Source: Clostridium akagii DSM 12554 (GTDB lineage Bacteria > Bacillota > Clostridia > Clostridiales > Clostridiaceae). From it: a DNA stretch of 64,000 nt. A program made the translations under genes and the position numbers. This document shows, one piece after another, positions 26,591 through 35,268 of this stretch; position 1 is the first letter of the stretch, and every line of letters starts with the position of its first letter. Below the pieces are notes generated by a model. It did no database searches and was not told the origin of the DNA. It was given only the letters and a program-made list of their open reading frames with translations. Location of the stretch: the NCBI RefSeq assembly GCF_000686725.1, contig NZ_KK366008.1, positions 386,074-450,073 of the forward strand, written 5' to 3'.

Positions 26591-27391
26591 TCATGCAACA
26601 TGAATATCTTTTTTTGAATATATAAAATAGCTAACTGCTAAAGTTACAATAATAAATATTATTTCAATTATAATAAATTTGCTTTCATAGATTGAGTTTT
26701 TAATAATATAGGCTGAATCATAATATTTAAAAGGAGTGATATATCTTGTTTTATCTACTCCTATAACTGAACTAAACATACCAATAATAAAAAATCCGAA
26801 CACAGTACTTAGTGATACTGTAAGTACTGATTTTATTTTGGGAACAATTACTGATACTATAATTCCCAGCGACAAAAACATAAGTTGTACAAAAAACAGT
26901 GTTAATGAAATCATAAAAAATATTTTGTAATCAAATGATGTATTTTTTATAATTTCAGCCATAATACTGGCACAAGTAATATAAATAATATTACTATATA
27001 TCAATGAAACCACTGCTGCTAATACTTTAGCTGTAATTATAGTCACCCTTTTTACCGGTTTTGTAAGAAGAAAATCAGCTGTTTTTTCACGAATTTCTTT
27101 TGATAAAATTGATGTTCCAAGATTCATTGCTTGAATAGCCCCGCAAAGCAATACATACAAAAGTGTCAAAGATGAATAGAATCCTAAAAATGAAGTTATG
27201 CTATCTATAGAAAGACCCATTGCTTTTGTAAATGCAGGTGGATATGCTCCAAGTAACTTTTTAAAACCTTCCGCATCTTTATTAATTGCTGGAAACATAG
27301 AAAGCATTATTACAGCTATTGTCACCAGTGATACAGACCATATTATAGTAGACTTTCTATAGGCTTTAAGTTCATGAATGAATATATTCAT
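26591..27391 (-). CDS. ABC-2 type permease (paralogue)
   Basis: The 267-residue protein has about six membrane helices and the motif KEIREKTADFLLTKPVKRVTIITAK shared with the downstream permease, suggesting a tandem duplication and a heterodimeric membrane part. The ATG at 27391 follows GGAGG at 9 nt and lies 4 nt after the stop of the ATPase gene, so translation is probably coupled. An in-frame extension to 27436 would overlap the ATPase gene and has no better ribosome site. Confidence 0.88.
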   Translation of the reverse strand: MNIFIHELKAYRKSTIIWSVSLVTIAVIMLSMFPAINKDAEGFKKLLGAYPPAFTKAMGLSIDSITSFLGFYSSLTLLYVLLCGAIQAMNLGTSILSKEIREKTADFLLTKPVKRVTIITAKVLAAVVSLIYSNIIYITCASIMAEIIKNTSFDYKIFFMISLTLFFVQLMFLSLGIIVSVIVPKIKSVLTVSLSTVFGFFIIGMFSSVIGVDKTRYITPFKYYDSAYIIKNSIYESKFIIIEIIFIIVTLAVSYFIYSKKDIHVA

Positions 27392-27395
27392 TGAC

Positions 27396-28280
27396 TTATA
27401 CCTCCTTCTCATAATAGTGCATAAATATCTCTTCAAGATCCGGTTCTTCTATCCATAAGTTTCCTATGTCTATGTGCTCAAGTTTTTTTATAACTTCATT
27501 AATATTTCCTCTAAACAAAAAACTTACCATATTTGATTTTATTTCTAAATTACTAACCCCTTCCAAATTAAAATAATCCTTATCAATAGGATTTTTAGTT
27601 TCAACTTTGAACCTTTTATGATTATTATCTTTTAATGTACTGATTTGTTGTAGTTTTATAAGTCGGCCGTCTTTAATAATTGCAACCCTATCACACATCT
27701 TTTGAACTTCACTTAAAATATGTGATGAAAATAAAATTGTGGCTCCTTTTTTATTCTCTTCTTTTAGCAATTCAAAAAATTTTTGTTGCATTAGGGGGTC
27801 TAGTCCACTAGTCGGTTCATCTAAAATAATAAGCTTTGGCTCATGAAGCAAACCTTGAACTATACCTACCTTTTTTTTGTTTCCAAAGGATAAATCATCA
27901 ATTTTTTTATTTAAGTCCAAATTCATTATCTCGGCTAGTTCCTTTATTCTTTTATTACAGTCTTTTTTATAAAAACTTGCGGAATATTTAAGAAGATCTA
28001 TTACCTTCATATTTTCATAATAAAACACTTCCGAAGGTAAGTATCCAATTTCCTTTTTAATCTCCTCAGAATATTTAATACTATCTTTTCCAAAAATACT
28101 AATGCTACCACTGGTGGGATAAATAAGTGATAACATAGTTCTTATAGTTGTTGACTTTCCAGCTCCATTGGGTCCGATAAACCCAAATACTTCACCTTGC
28201 TCTACATTAAAACTTATGTCCGTAATACCTCTTGATTTACCATATGTCTTTGTAAGATTTTTGATTTCAATAACGTTCAT
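27396..28280 (-). CDS. ABC transporter ATP-binding protein
   Basis: The 294-residue ATPase has Walker A GPNGAGKST, a signature loop LSFGNKKKVGI (LSFGN replaces LSGGQ), Walker B LIILDEPTSGLD and the switch His in SSHILSE. A C-terminal domain of about 80 residues follows, as in drug and bacteriocin self-protection exporters. It powers the two ABC-2 permeases encoded directly downstream and is preceded by the TetR repressor gene. Confidence 0.93.
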   Translation of the reverse strand: MNVIEIKNLTKTYGKSRGITDISFNVEQGEVFGFIGPNGAGKSTTIRTMLSLIYPTSGSISIFGKDSIKYSEEIKKEIGYLPSEVFYYENMKVIDLLKYSASFYKKDCNKRIKELAEIMNLDLNKKIDDLSFGNKKKVGIVQGLLHEPKLIILDEPTSGLDPLMQQKFFELLKEENKKGATILFSSHILSEVQKMCDRVAIIKDGRLIKLQQISTLKDNNHKRFKVETKNPIDKDYFNLEGVSNLEIKSNMVSFLFRGNINEVIKKLEHIDIGNLWIEEPDLEEIFMHYYEKEV

Positions 28281-28334
28281 TTTAAACTACCTCCTTGTAT
28301 TTATCATACTGCCCTAAATAATCATTGGGATTAT

Positions 28335-28994
28335 TTAGCCTCCATTATTTTGTCCAATTCCATTTTTCATAAGGGAAATCATATCTTTTATAAATGGTTC
28401 AAAATCCTCAAAGGACATGTCATAAATCTCCTTGCCCTTTTCTTTTGCAATAACAAGCATTCCTTCTTTAAATTTACCCGATACTGCTGAAATATAGATC
28501 CAAATATTTGCTGTGCTTATATCTCTACGCATTAAACCCTGCTTTTTGTTGTTTTCAATCATTTCCATAATTTGCTTAAAATATAATTGAGATTCCTTTC
28601 CTATAATATTAAATACATCTTCACTTATGTCGCTTTTAATATCTAAAGATATGTTTTGCAAAAAAACATATACCTCCCTTTCATCTTTAAAAAGTGTCCA
28701 AGCATTTTTATACCCAAAATATATATAATCGAAAACACTCATGTCATAACAATCTTTTATCTTGTTATCCACATATTTAAATGATATATCACAAGCCAAT
28801 TTGACGCAGTATAAACATAATTCTTTTTTATCATCAAAATATTGATACATACTTCCCTTTGAAACTCCTGCATTTTTTGCAATAGTTCCTATATTTCCAT
28901 TTTTATAACCTTTTTCTGCAAATTCTTTCATAGTCTTATTTATAATTTTTTTTTGTTTTTGTTCATCTAAATTAAAAAAAGTTTCTTTTGGCAT
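28335..28994 (-). CDS. TetR family repressor
   Basis: The 219-residue protein has the N-terminal helix-turn-helix (residues about 20-45; GTIAKNAGVSKGSMYQYFDDKKEL) and a helical ligand-binding domain. It is the first gene of the exporter operon and two palindromes at 29010-29039 lie directly upstream of its start, so it most likely represses its own operon and is released by an exported compound. The ligand cannot be predicted. Confidence 0.92.
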   Translation of the reverse strand: MPKETFFNLDEQKQKKIINKTMKEFAEKGYKNGNIGTIAKNAGVSKGSMYQYFDDKKELCLYCVKLACDISFKYVDNKIKDCYDMSVFDYIYFGYKNAWTLFKDEREVYVFLQNISLDIKSDISEDVFNIIGKESQLYFKQIMEMIENNKKQGLMRRDISTANIWIYISAVSGKFKEGMLVIAKEKGKEIYDMSFEDFEPFIKDMISLMKNGIGQNNGG

Positions 28995-29009
28995 TTTTCA
29001 CCTCTTTCA

Positions 29010-29039
29010 TGACTCACAAGTCATATGACTCATTAGTCG
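29010..29039. promoter_or_regulatory. Paired TetR-type operators
   Basis: TGACT-CACA-AGTCA (29010-29023) is a perfect dyad and TGACT-CATT-AGTCG (29026-29039) is the same dyad with one change; their centres are 16 bp apart. They lie 15 nt upstream of the TetR gene start, as expected for cooperative binding of two dimers. Confidence 0.8.
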
Positions 29040-29194
29040 TAATATAATATTAATTCATGTAATTGTCAATAGTATTAGCTATAAATTTATATACATAAGT
29101 AATGAAGACATGTAACCCATATGTAGTTCGTTTAGTTTATTGTATATATGTAAAATATAGTCAAAATTTCAAGTAATATAATGATATTAGTTTA

Positions 29195-29208
29195 TGTATG
29201 CGCTTACA
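29195..29208. promoter_or_regulatory. cre-like site (CcpA) upstream of the CBM21 gene
   Basis: TGTATGCGCTTACA matches the catabolite-responsive element TGWAANCGNTNNCA with one mismatch and is nearly palindromic. It lies about 100 nt before the start codon of the starch-binding protein gene, which suggests control by carbon supply. Confidence 0.6.
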
Positions 29209-29267
29209 TGGCTAATGATGCAACATATTGTTTTTGATATTAGATGCAAATACTTTTATAATTCAAT

Positions 29268-29283
29268 TAATGACATGTCATTA
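29268..29283. promoter_or_regulatory. 16-bp perfect palindrome before the CBM21 gene
   Basis: TAATGACATGTCATTA is perfectly self-complementary and ends 10 nt before the ribosome site AAGGAG. It could be an operator; it has no loop, so an RNA hairpin is less likely. Confidence 0.45.
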
Positions 29284-29305
29284 CAAATTTAAAAGGAGTG
29301 ATAAA

Positions 29306-30055
29306 ATGAAAATTTCAAGAAAAATATTTAGTTTTATAATGTCTTTTGTTGTTTTAACTACTGTATTTGCATTTACAAGTGTCTTTTCTTCAAAGGCATT
29401 TGCAGATGACCTTCCTGTTCACTTGTACTATACCAACAAATTATATGATAACTCAGAAACCAGCTATTATGTTGGATATATTGCAGTAAAAAACCTTGGA
29501 TACAATCAAAAAGTTACTGTACATTACAATTCTAATAGTATGGGTAATACATGGAATGACATCCCTGCAAGTTATGTGAAAACTAATCCATCAGATGGTT
29601 ATGAAATATGGTCTTTCCAAACACCTACTTGTTATGAAGGCGCCGGTCCAGATAATATACAGTATGCGATTAAGTATGAAGTAAATGGACAAACTTATTG
29701 GGATAATAACAATGGTCAAAATTACTTTGATGATGCTCTTGGCTTAAGCTCATTATATGTGGATAATTTTAGTGGCTACAGCAAAAATGATAATAAATAC
29801 ATTAGTGCATTAATAAAATCGAAAAAATCATCCAACTCTAATACTGTTAAATTGCGTTATTCTACTGATAACTGGGCCACCTATAAAGATGTGGACGCAT
29901 CTTTATCTTCTTCTGATGCTTCATATGAATATTGGAACGTAAATCAAGCCATATCTCCTTCAACAACAAAAATTCAGTTTGCAGTTTGCTATGAAGAAAA
30001 TGGAATTGAATATTGGGATAATAATTGGGGAGATAATTATACCTACACATATTAA
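29306..30055 (+). CDS. Secreted protein with two CBM21-type starch-binding modules
   Basis: The 250-residue protein has a Sec signal peptide (basic MKISRK, hydrophobic core, cleavage after AFA at about residue 34). Two carbohydrate-binding modules of family 21 type follow: the first has VKNLGYNQKVTVHYN and YWDNNNGQNY, the second YWDNNWGDNY. These YWDNN-G-NY endings and aromatic residues are the granular starch/glycogen-binding signature. No catalytic or surface-anchor domain is visible, so it is a free, binding-only protein. The ATG at 29306 has AAGGAG. A cre-like site lies upstream and a terminator downstream, so it is a single-gene unit. Confidence 0.85.
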   Translation: MKISRKIFSFIMSFVVLTTVFAFTSVFSSKAFADDLPVHLYYTNKLYDNSETSYYVGYIAVKNLGYNQKVTVHYNSNSMGNTWNDIPASYVKTNPSDGYEIWSFQTPTCYEGAGPDNIQYAIKYEVNGQTYWDNNNGQNYFDDALGLSSLYVDNFSGYSKNDNKYISALIKSKKSSNSNTVKLRYSTDNWATYKDVDASLSSSDASYEYWNVNQAISPSTTKIQFAVCYEENGIEYWDNNWGDNYTYTY

Positions 30056-30127
30056 GCATTGCTAATGCATAATCAGAAAATTCCAATTCAATATTCTGGT
30101 TTATATTGTTGTAAACCTAAATACATT

Positions 30128-30166
30128 AAAACTGGACTAAGTCACTGTGGCTAGTCTAGTTTTTTT
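30128..30166 (+). terminator. Terminator of the CBM21 gene
   Basis: AAAACTGGACTA pairs with TAGTCTAGTTTT (one mismatch) with an 11-nt loop, followed by a run of T. Confidence 0.85.
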
Positions 30167-30240
30167 ACTAAATTCATGCATAAATGGGTGGTATGTTAAT
30201 GTATAAATTTTAAAATTTAGTATATAATACATTTATGTAC

Positions 30241-30268
30241 TTAAGATAAAATTCGAGCTAGCTATAAT
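30241..30268 (+). promoter_or_regulatory. Candidate promoter of the DUF1737 gene
   Basis: TTAAGA (30241-30246) and TATAAT (30263-30268) are 16 nt apart, 74 nt before the start codon. Confidence 0.45.
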
Positions 30269-30341
30269 ATTTAAACATATATATAATTTATAAATTAATG
30301 TAGCGTTACTATTTATAATTAATAAAAGGGAGGTATACATT

Positions 30342-30512
30342 ATGGAAAGCAAACTTAAATATCGCTTAATTACTGGAAAAGATGATGCGAATTTTTGTAA
30401 GAGAATCTCCGAATTGCTTGATCAAGGCTATATCTTATATGGCTCTCCTTCATGTACATTCAATGGACAAGATGTAATTGTGGCTCAAGCTGTAATTACT
30501 AGCGATAATTAA
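30342..30512 (+). CDS. DUF1737 mini-protein
   Basis: This 56-residue protein reads MESKLKYRLITGKDDANFC and continues with a LDQGYILYGSPSCTFNG stretch, the hallmark of DUF1737 (a short fold in which a long-lived G-x-x-L-x-G-S-P motif recurs). The ATG at 30342 has an excellent AGGGAGG ribosome site. It is short enough to be missed by length cut-offs. Function unknown. Confidence 0.85.
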   Translation: MESKLKYRLITGKDDANFCKRISELLDQGYILYGSPSCTFNGQDVIVAQAVITSDN

Positions 30513-30614
30513 AAAATCACATATAACTTCTTCTAAAAACTCAGATTAATAAATATATTTATTAACAGCAGAATACAATAATAATAAATATATTTTATTA
30601 CTGGGGGTATTTAT

Positions 30615-31430
30615 TTGGGATATTATGTTAGAGTTGAACCAAATGTAAAAATATATGTGGAGGATCTTAATCCAGAAGGCAAGAAGACAATCTTGTTTTT
30701 ACACGGTTGGCCTGGAAGCCATAATTTATTTGAATATCAATTTGACGAGCTACCAAAACTTGGATACAGGTGTATTGGCATAGACCAGCGAGGATTTGGT
30801 CAATCGGATAAGCCATTCACAGGTTATGACTACAATCGATTATCAGATGATGTCCGTGGCGTAGTAGATGCACTGAAATTAAAAGATTTCACTCTAGGAG
30901 GTCATTCTACAGGTGGAGCCATTGCTATTAGATATATGGCACGACACAATGGATACGGTGTATCCAAACTTGCTCTTTTTGCTGCTGCTGCTCCTAGTGT
31001 TATTCAGCGCCCAAATTTTCCTTATGGAGTACAAAAGGAAGTTGTTACTCAGATCATTCAAGGAACATATAATGACCGTCCTCAAATGCTTCGTGGTTTT
31101 GGAGATATATTTTTCTTCCAATATATTACATCTTCATTTTCAGATTGGTTTTTCCAATTAGGACTTCAAGCATCCGGATGGGCAACTGCAAAAACTGCAA
31201 CTTCTTGGCTTGACGAAGAAGATTTATTTTCTGATCTTTCAAAAATAAACGTTCCAACTTTAATTCTTCACGGTATTCACGATAAAGTATGCCTGTTCCC
31301 ACTGGCCGAGGCACAAAAAAAAGGTATTAGAAATTCTAAACTTATACCTTTTGAATTCAGCGGTCACGGGTTATTCTATGATCAGAAAGATAAGTTCAAC
31401 AAAGAATTGACAAGATTTATTGATGGATAA
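30615..31430 (+). CDS. Alpha/beta hydrolase, haloperoxidase-like
   Basis: The 271-residue protein has the alpha/beta hydrolase fold motifs: the oxyanion HGWPGS, the nucleophile elbow GGHSTGGA (Ser at about 98), a Asp-containing HGIHDKVC segment and the catalytic His in SGHGLFYD. GHSTGG is typical of non-heme chloroperoxidase-like esterases. The start is TTG at 30615, with GGGGG about 8 nt upstream; no ATG or GTG fits. Substrate unknown. It lies 100 nt behind the DUF1737 gene and could be co-transcribed. Confidence 0.87.
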   Translation: MGYYVRVEPNVKIYVEDLNPEGKKTILFLHGWPGSHNLFEYQFDELPKLGYRCIGIDQRGFGQSDKPFTGYDYNRLSDDVRGVVDALKLKDFTLGGHSTGGAIAIRYMARHNGYGVSKLALFAAAAPSVIQRPNFPYGVQKEVVTQIIQGTYNDRPQMLRGFGDIFFFQYITSSFSDWFFQLGLQASGWATAKTATSWLDEEDLFSDLSKINVPTLILHGIHDKVCLFPLAEAQKKGIRNSKLIPFEFSGHGLFYDQKDKFNKELTRFIDG

Positions 31431-31598
31431 AGTTGCTTTGTATATGAAACTTATAAAAATCAGCTATAAAATATAATAAAAAGGTGCTTTCTACAAACAA
31501 ATATAAAAAAATTTATTTTTGTTTTTCGTTTGTAAATTATTTATGAAAAACTTGAATGTATTTTATAAATGTGGAAAGCTTTTTATTTAATGATATAG

Positions 31599-32021
31599 TT
31601 ATAATTTCTCACCTAATTTTTTTTTCAAATCTAAAATGTATGTATTCTGAATTTTTTTTAAATCCACAAAAAAATACCACAGTGCATTAATGATAGGATT
31701 TCTAACAAATATATTTTCATTGAAAATCACTTTGGTTCCACCTATCTCTGTTTTTGAAAAATGTCCAGTCCAAAAACCAGTGAACATTTTATTTCCCATA
31801 TTAAATTCATATTCACTATACTTTTTATTTTTAGTAATAACAAATTTTGTTGTATTTCCCCTATGAGTATATTCAATAAATTCTTTTCCAGCATTAACAA
31901 TTTCAATTTTTTCAATATCGCTACGCCATTTATAATCAATATTATTAGTAACCGCATTCCAGACTGATTCAACATTGGAATTAAAGTAGGCTGTTACTTC
32001 TGATATCTTTGGTTTTTTCAA
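31599..32021 (-). CDS. SRPBCC (START-like) family protein
   Basis: The 140-residue protein has the beta-alpha-beta(6)-alpha sequence pattern of SRPBCC ligand-binding proteins: SEVTAYFNSNVESVWNAVTN at the start, a WRSDIEKIEIV segment and a long C-terminal helix. The start is TTG at 32021 behind GAGGTGA at 6 nt. Such proteins bind hydrophobic ligands; the ligand is unknown. It is transcribed toward the alpha/beta hydrolase. Confidence 0.72.
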   Translation of the reverse strand: MKKPKISEVTAYFNSNVESVWNAVTNNIDYKWRSDIEKIEIVNAGKEFIEYTHRGNTTKFVITKNKKYSEYEFNMGNKMFTGFWTGHFSKTEIGGTKVIFNENIFVRNPIINALWYFFVDLKKIQNTYILDLKKKLGEKL

Positions 32022-32311
32022 AGTTATTCACCTCACAAATTATAAATATTTTCATCTTATTATAGAAGCTTGTACAAACATTACCTACAATTATACCACA
32101 TGTTTACAATTTATGTTTATTACATCTTTATGAATTTTTATAAAGCTTTAAGCAGCATATTCTAAAAAAATAAAGTTGTTCTGTTAATCGCTTGTAATAA
32201 CATTGTTTGATAATTATAATATAATATTTATAATTTTGGTATTAATGTGATCATGGTGAAAAAGGTCAACTAATATGACAATGTAGAAAAACTGACGTAT
32301 AATTAATCAAA
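32022..32311. other. Non-coding stretch between the SRPBCC gene and the opp operon
   Basis: AT-rich DNA that should include the promoter of the minus-strand SRPBCC gene. I see no gene, structured RNA or repeat in it. Confidence 0.4.
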
Positions 32312-32337
32312 AAAATGGATGTATAAACATCCATTTT
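32312..32337 (-). terminator. Terminator of the opp operon
   Basis: AAAATGGATG pairs with CATCCATTTT across a 6-nt loop and a T run follows on the minus strand. The stop codon of oppF lies at its edge. Confidence 0.85.
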
Positions 32338-33304
32338 AAAAAAGATGGCAACTAACGAAATGTTGTTTCTCTACCTCTTTAAATTGCGGTCTTTCTTGGA
32401 AACAAATCTGCTTTGCATATTTGCATCTTGCTGAAAACCTGCATCCAGGTTTGGGATTGATAGGACTTGGTACCTCACCTTCAAGTTTAATTCTTTCCCT
32501 ATTTTTCTCAATCTCAGGATCTGGTACTGGTATAGCTGATAATAATGCTTGAGTATACGGATGCAAAGGTTTTTCATATAAATCGTGACTACTTGCAAAT
32601 TCCATCATATTTCCCAAATACATAACTCCAACTCTATCCGAAATATGTTTAACCATTGATAGGTCATGAGCTATAAATAAATATGTAAGACCCATTTCCT
32701 TTTGCAATTTTATTAATAAGTTTACAATCTGTGCCTGTATGGATACATCAAGCGCTGAAATTGGCTCGTCACACACTATGAACTCTGGTTCTATAGCTAA
32801 TGCTCTAGCTATACCAATCCTCTGTCTCTGTCCACCAGAAAACTCATGTGGAAATCTTGAAGCATGCTCCCTGTTTAATCCAACATGGTCAAGCATTTCA
32901 TATATTTTTTTTGTTCTTGCCGCCCCTCTATACATACCATGAATATCAATTCCTTCTGCAATTATATCACCAACAGTCATTCTTGGATTTAATGAAGCAT
33001 AGGGATCCTGAAATATTATTTGGGCTTTCTTTGTAAAATCTTTTTTAGCTTTGCCTTTTAACCCTTGAATATCAACACCTTCATAGATTACATGCCCATC
33101 TGTAGCTCCATATAATCCAAGTACCGTTCTACCACAAGTCGTCTTACCACAACCTGATTCTCCAACAAGCCCTAGTGTTTCACCTTTTCTTATGACAAAA
33201 CTCACATCATCAACAGCCTTAAGTACTGCTCCCGCTCCAACATTGAAATATTTTTTCAGATTTTTAACTTCAATTAAAATATCTTTTGAATTATCTTCTG
33301 GCAT
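32336..33304 (-). CDS. oppF: Oligopeptide ABC transporter ATPase OppF
   Basis: The 322-residue ATPase has Walker A GESGCGKTTCGR, signature SGGQRQRIGIARAL and Walker B FIVCDEPISALD, and the C-terminal oligopeptide/dipeptide segment with a CRFSARCKYA-type cysteine cluster (CRFSARC...C...C) that binds an iron-sulfur cluster in some family members. Its ATG overlaps the oppD stop. It is the last gene of the five-gene operon and pairs with OppD to drive peptide import. Confidence 0.95.
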   Translation of the reverse strand: MPEDNSKDILIEVKNLKKYFNVGAGAVLKAVDDVSFVIRKGETLGLVGESGCGKTTCGRTVLGLYGATDGHVIYEGVDIQGLKGKAKKDFTKKAQIIFQDPYASLNPRMTVGDIIAEGIDIHGMYRGAARTKKIYEMLDHVGLNREHASRFPHEFSGGQRQRIGIARALAIEPEFIVCDEPISALDVSIQAQIVNLLIKLQKEMGLTYLFIAHDLSMVKHISDRVGVMYLGNMMEFASSHDLYEKPLHPYTQALLSAIPVPDPEIEKNRERIKLEGEVPSPINPKPGCRFSARCKYAKQICFQERPQFKEVEKQHFVSCHLF

Positions 33305-34323
33305 TACTCTGCACCTCCTACATTTAATGGTGATTTTACCTTAGGTGCCATAGGATGTTGAAGCCAACATGAAACTGAATGTGTTTCGGATAATTTAGTT
33401 TCTTCAGGCATACTTTCATTGCAGATTGCCATGGCATATTCACATCTTGCTGCAAAAGGACATCCCACTGGTGGCTTTAATAAATCCGGTGGTGTTCCAT
33501 TCAATGAGTACAGCACATCTTTATTTACCGCATCAAGTCTTGGAACTGAAAGTAAAAGTCCCCATGTATATGGATGCTGAGGATTTTTGAAAATCTCCTC
33601 TGTTTTTCCTCTTTCAATAATTAATCCTGAATACATTACTTGAATTCTATGTGCCACACTAGCAACAATTCCAAGATCATGAGTAATTAGAATTATAGCT
33701 GTACCAAGCTTATCCTGTAAATCTTTCATAAGATCCATAATTTGTGCCTGTATTGTAACATCAAGTGCCGTGGTAGGTTCATCAGCAATTAATATCTTTG
33801 GATCACAAGCAAGCGCTATTGCAATCATTGCTCTTTGCCTCATACCACCGGAAAATTGATGAGGATACTGATTTGCTCGTTTGTCTGAATTTGGTATGTT
33901 AACAGTTTCTAGCATCTTAACTGCTTCTGCAAAAGCATCCTTTGCATTTAACCCTCTATGAATCATAATACTTTCAGCTATTTGTTTGCCTATTTTCATA
34001 GTAGGATTTAAAGATGTCATGGGATCTTGAAAAATCATGCTAATTTGCCCGCCTCTTAATTTTCTAAGCTCCTCATCTTGCATTTTTAGAATGTCCTTAC
34101 CATTAAATAATATTTCTGACCCTTGTTTTATTTCACCAGGAGGTGTTTGTATAAGCCTCATTATTGATTTTGCTGTAACCGATTTTCCACACCCAGACTC
34201 CCCAACTACAGCAAGTGTCTCATTTTCATTTAAATCAAAACTTATACCTCTAACTGATTGAACCTCTCCCGCGTAAGTATGATATGAAACTTTTAATTTT
34301 TTTACTTCCAGTATTTTTCCCAT
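33304..34323 (-). CDS. oppD: Oligopeptide ABC transporter ATPase OppD
   Basis: The 339-residue ATPase has Walker A GESGCGKSVTAKS, signature SGGMRQRAMIAIAL and Walker B ILIADEPTTALDV. The C-terminal oligopeptide segment has GCPFAARCEYAMAIC with the same cysteine pattern as OppF. It lies 14 nt behind oppC and overlaps oppF. Confidence 0.95.
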   Translation of the reverse strand: MGKILEVKKLKVSYHTYAGEVQSVRGISFDLNENETLAVVGESGCGKSVTAKSIMRLIQTPPGEIKQGSEILFNGKDILKMQDEELRKLRGGQISMIFQDPMTSLNPTMKIGKQIAESIMIHRGLNAKDAFAEAVKMLETVNIPNSDKRANQYPHQFSGGMRQRAMIAIALACDPKILIADEPTTALDVTIQAQIMDLMKDLQDKLGTAIILITHDLGIVASVAHRIQVMYSGLIIERGKTEEIFKNPQHPYTWGLLLSVPRLDAVNKDVLYSLNGTPPDLLKPPVGCPFAARCEYAMAICNESMPEETKLSETHSVSCWLQHPMAPKVKSPLNVGGAE

Positions 34324-34337
34324 TTTAATCTTCCTCC

Positions 34338-35258
34338 TTACTGACGTTGTTTTGGATCAAGTGCATCAGATAACCCATCACCTAATAAATTAAATGTAAG
34401 CATTATTAAACTTATCACAAGTGATGGCCAAAACAATTGATAAGGATAAAACATCATATTTGGTGTAGCATTTGAACATAATGCACCTAGACTAATATTG
34501 GGAGATTTAATACCTAAACCAATATAACTTAAAAATGCCTCCGCAAATATATAACTTGGAACAGCAAGAGTTACATCAACGATCATAATTCCAATTACAT
34601 TTGGCATTAAATGTTTTAGTATAATTCTAGGAGAATTAGCCCCTAGAGCCTGGGCTGCCATAACATATTCTTGTTCCTTTATAGAAAGTACTTGCCCTCT
34701 AACCATTCTTGCCATTCCCGTCCAGCCTGTTAATGTCATTCCAATAATAAGCGGTATAATTCCATTGCTTTGCATAACAATAATTATTATAAGCACTAAT
34801 ATTAAATATGGAATACTATTTAATATTTCAACTATTCTCATTAATATATCATCCACAGCTCCACCAATATAACCAGATACACCACCATACAGTGCGCCTA
34901 CAACGAGTTCTATCATTGCACCTACAACTCCTATTATTATTGAAGTTCTAGTTCCCGCCCAAGTCCTAACCCAAACATCTCTTCCCAGGTCATCCGTTCC
35001 AAACCAATGTGTGCCATTAGGACTAATGTTAGTTGTTAATGGATTCACTCCATTAACTCCAAAAGACCTTAGATATGGTGCAATTATAGACATAAATGCT
35101 ATTATTACAAGAAGAACTAAAGAAAACATTGCTACCTTATTTTCCTTTAGTCTTCTCCACGCATCTTCACCATAGGTGATGTTTTTTCTAACTATTTCGT
35201 CAGAATTGTTATTTTCACATCCAATAGTCTTAAATTTTTCCTTTGAAAGTTCAGCCAT
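34338..35258 (-). CDS. oppC: Oligopeptide ABC transporter permease OppC
   Basis: The 306-residue permease has an N-terminal cytoplasmic stretch, six membrane helices, the extracytoplasmic THWFGTDDLGRDVWVR motif diagnostic of OppC/DppC, and the EAA loop EQEYVMAAQALGANSPRIILKHLMPN that contacts the ATPases. It forms the channel with OppB. Confidence 0.95.
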   Translation of the reverse strand: MAELSKEKFKTIGCENNNSDEIVRKNITYGEDAWRRLKENKVAMFSLVLLVIIAFMSIIAPYLRSFGVNGVNPLTTNISPNGTHWFGTDDLGRDVWVRTWAGTRTSIIIGVVGAMIELVVGALYGGVSGYIGGAVDDILMRIVEILNSIPYLILVLIIIIVMQSNGIIPLIIGMTLTGWTGMARMVRGQVLSIKEQEYVMAAQALGANSPRIILKHLMPNVIGIMIVDVTLAVPSYIFAEAFLSYIGLGIKSPNISLGALCSNATPNMMFYPYQLFWPSLVISLIMLTFNLLGDGLSDALDPKQRQ

Positions 35259-35268
35259 TTTTCTCCCC

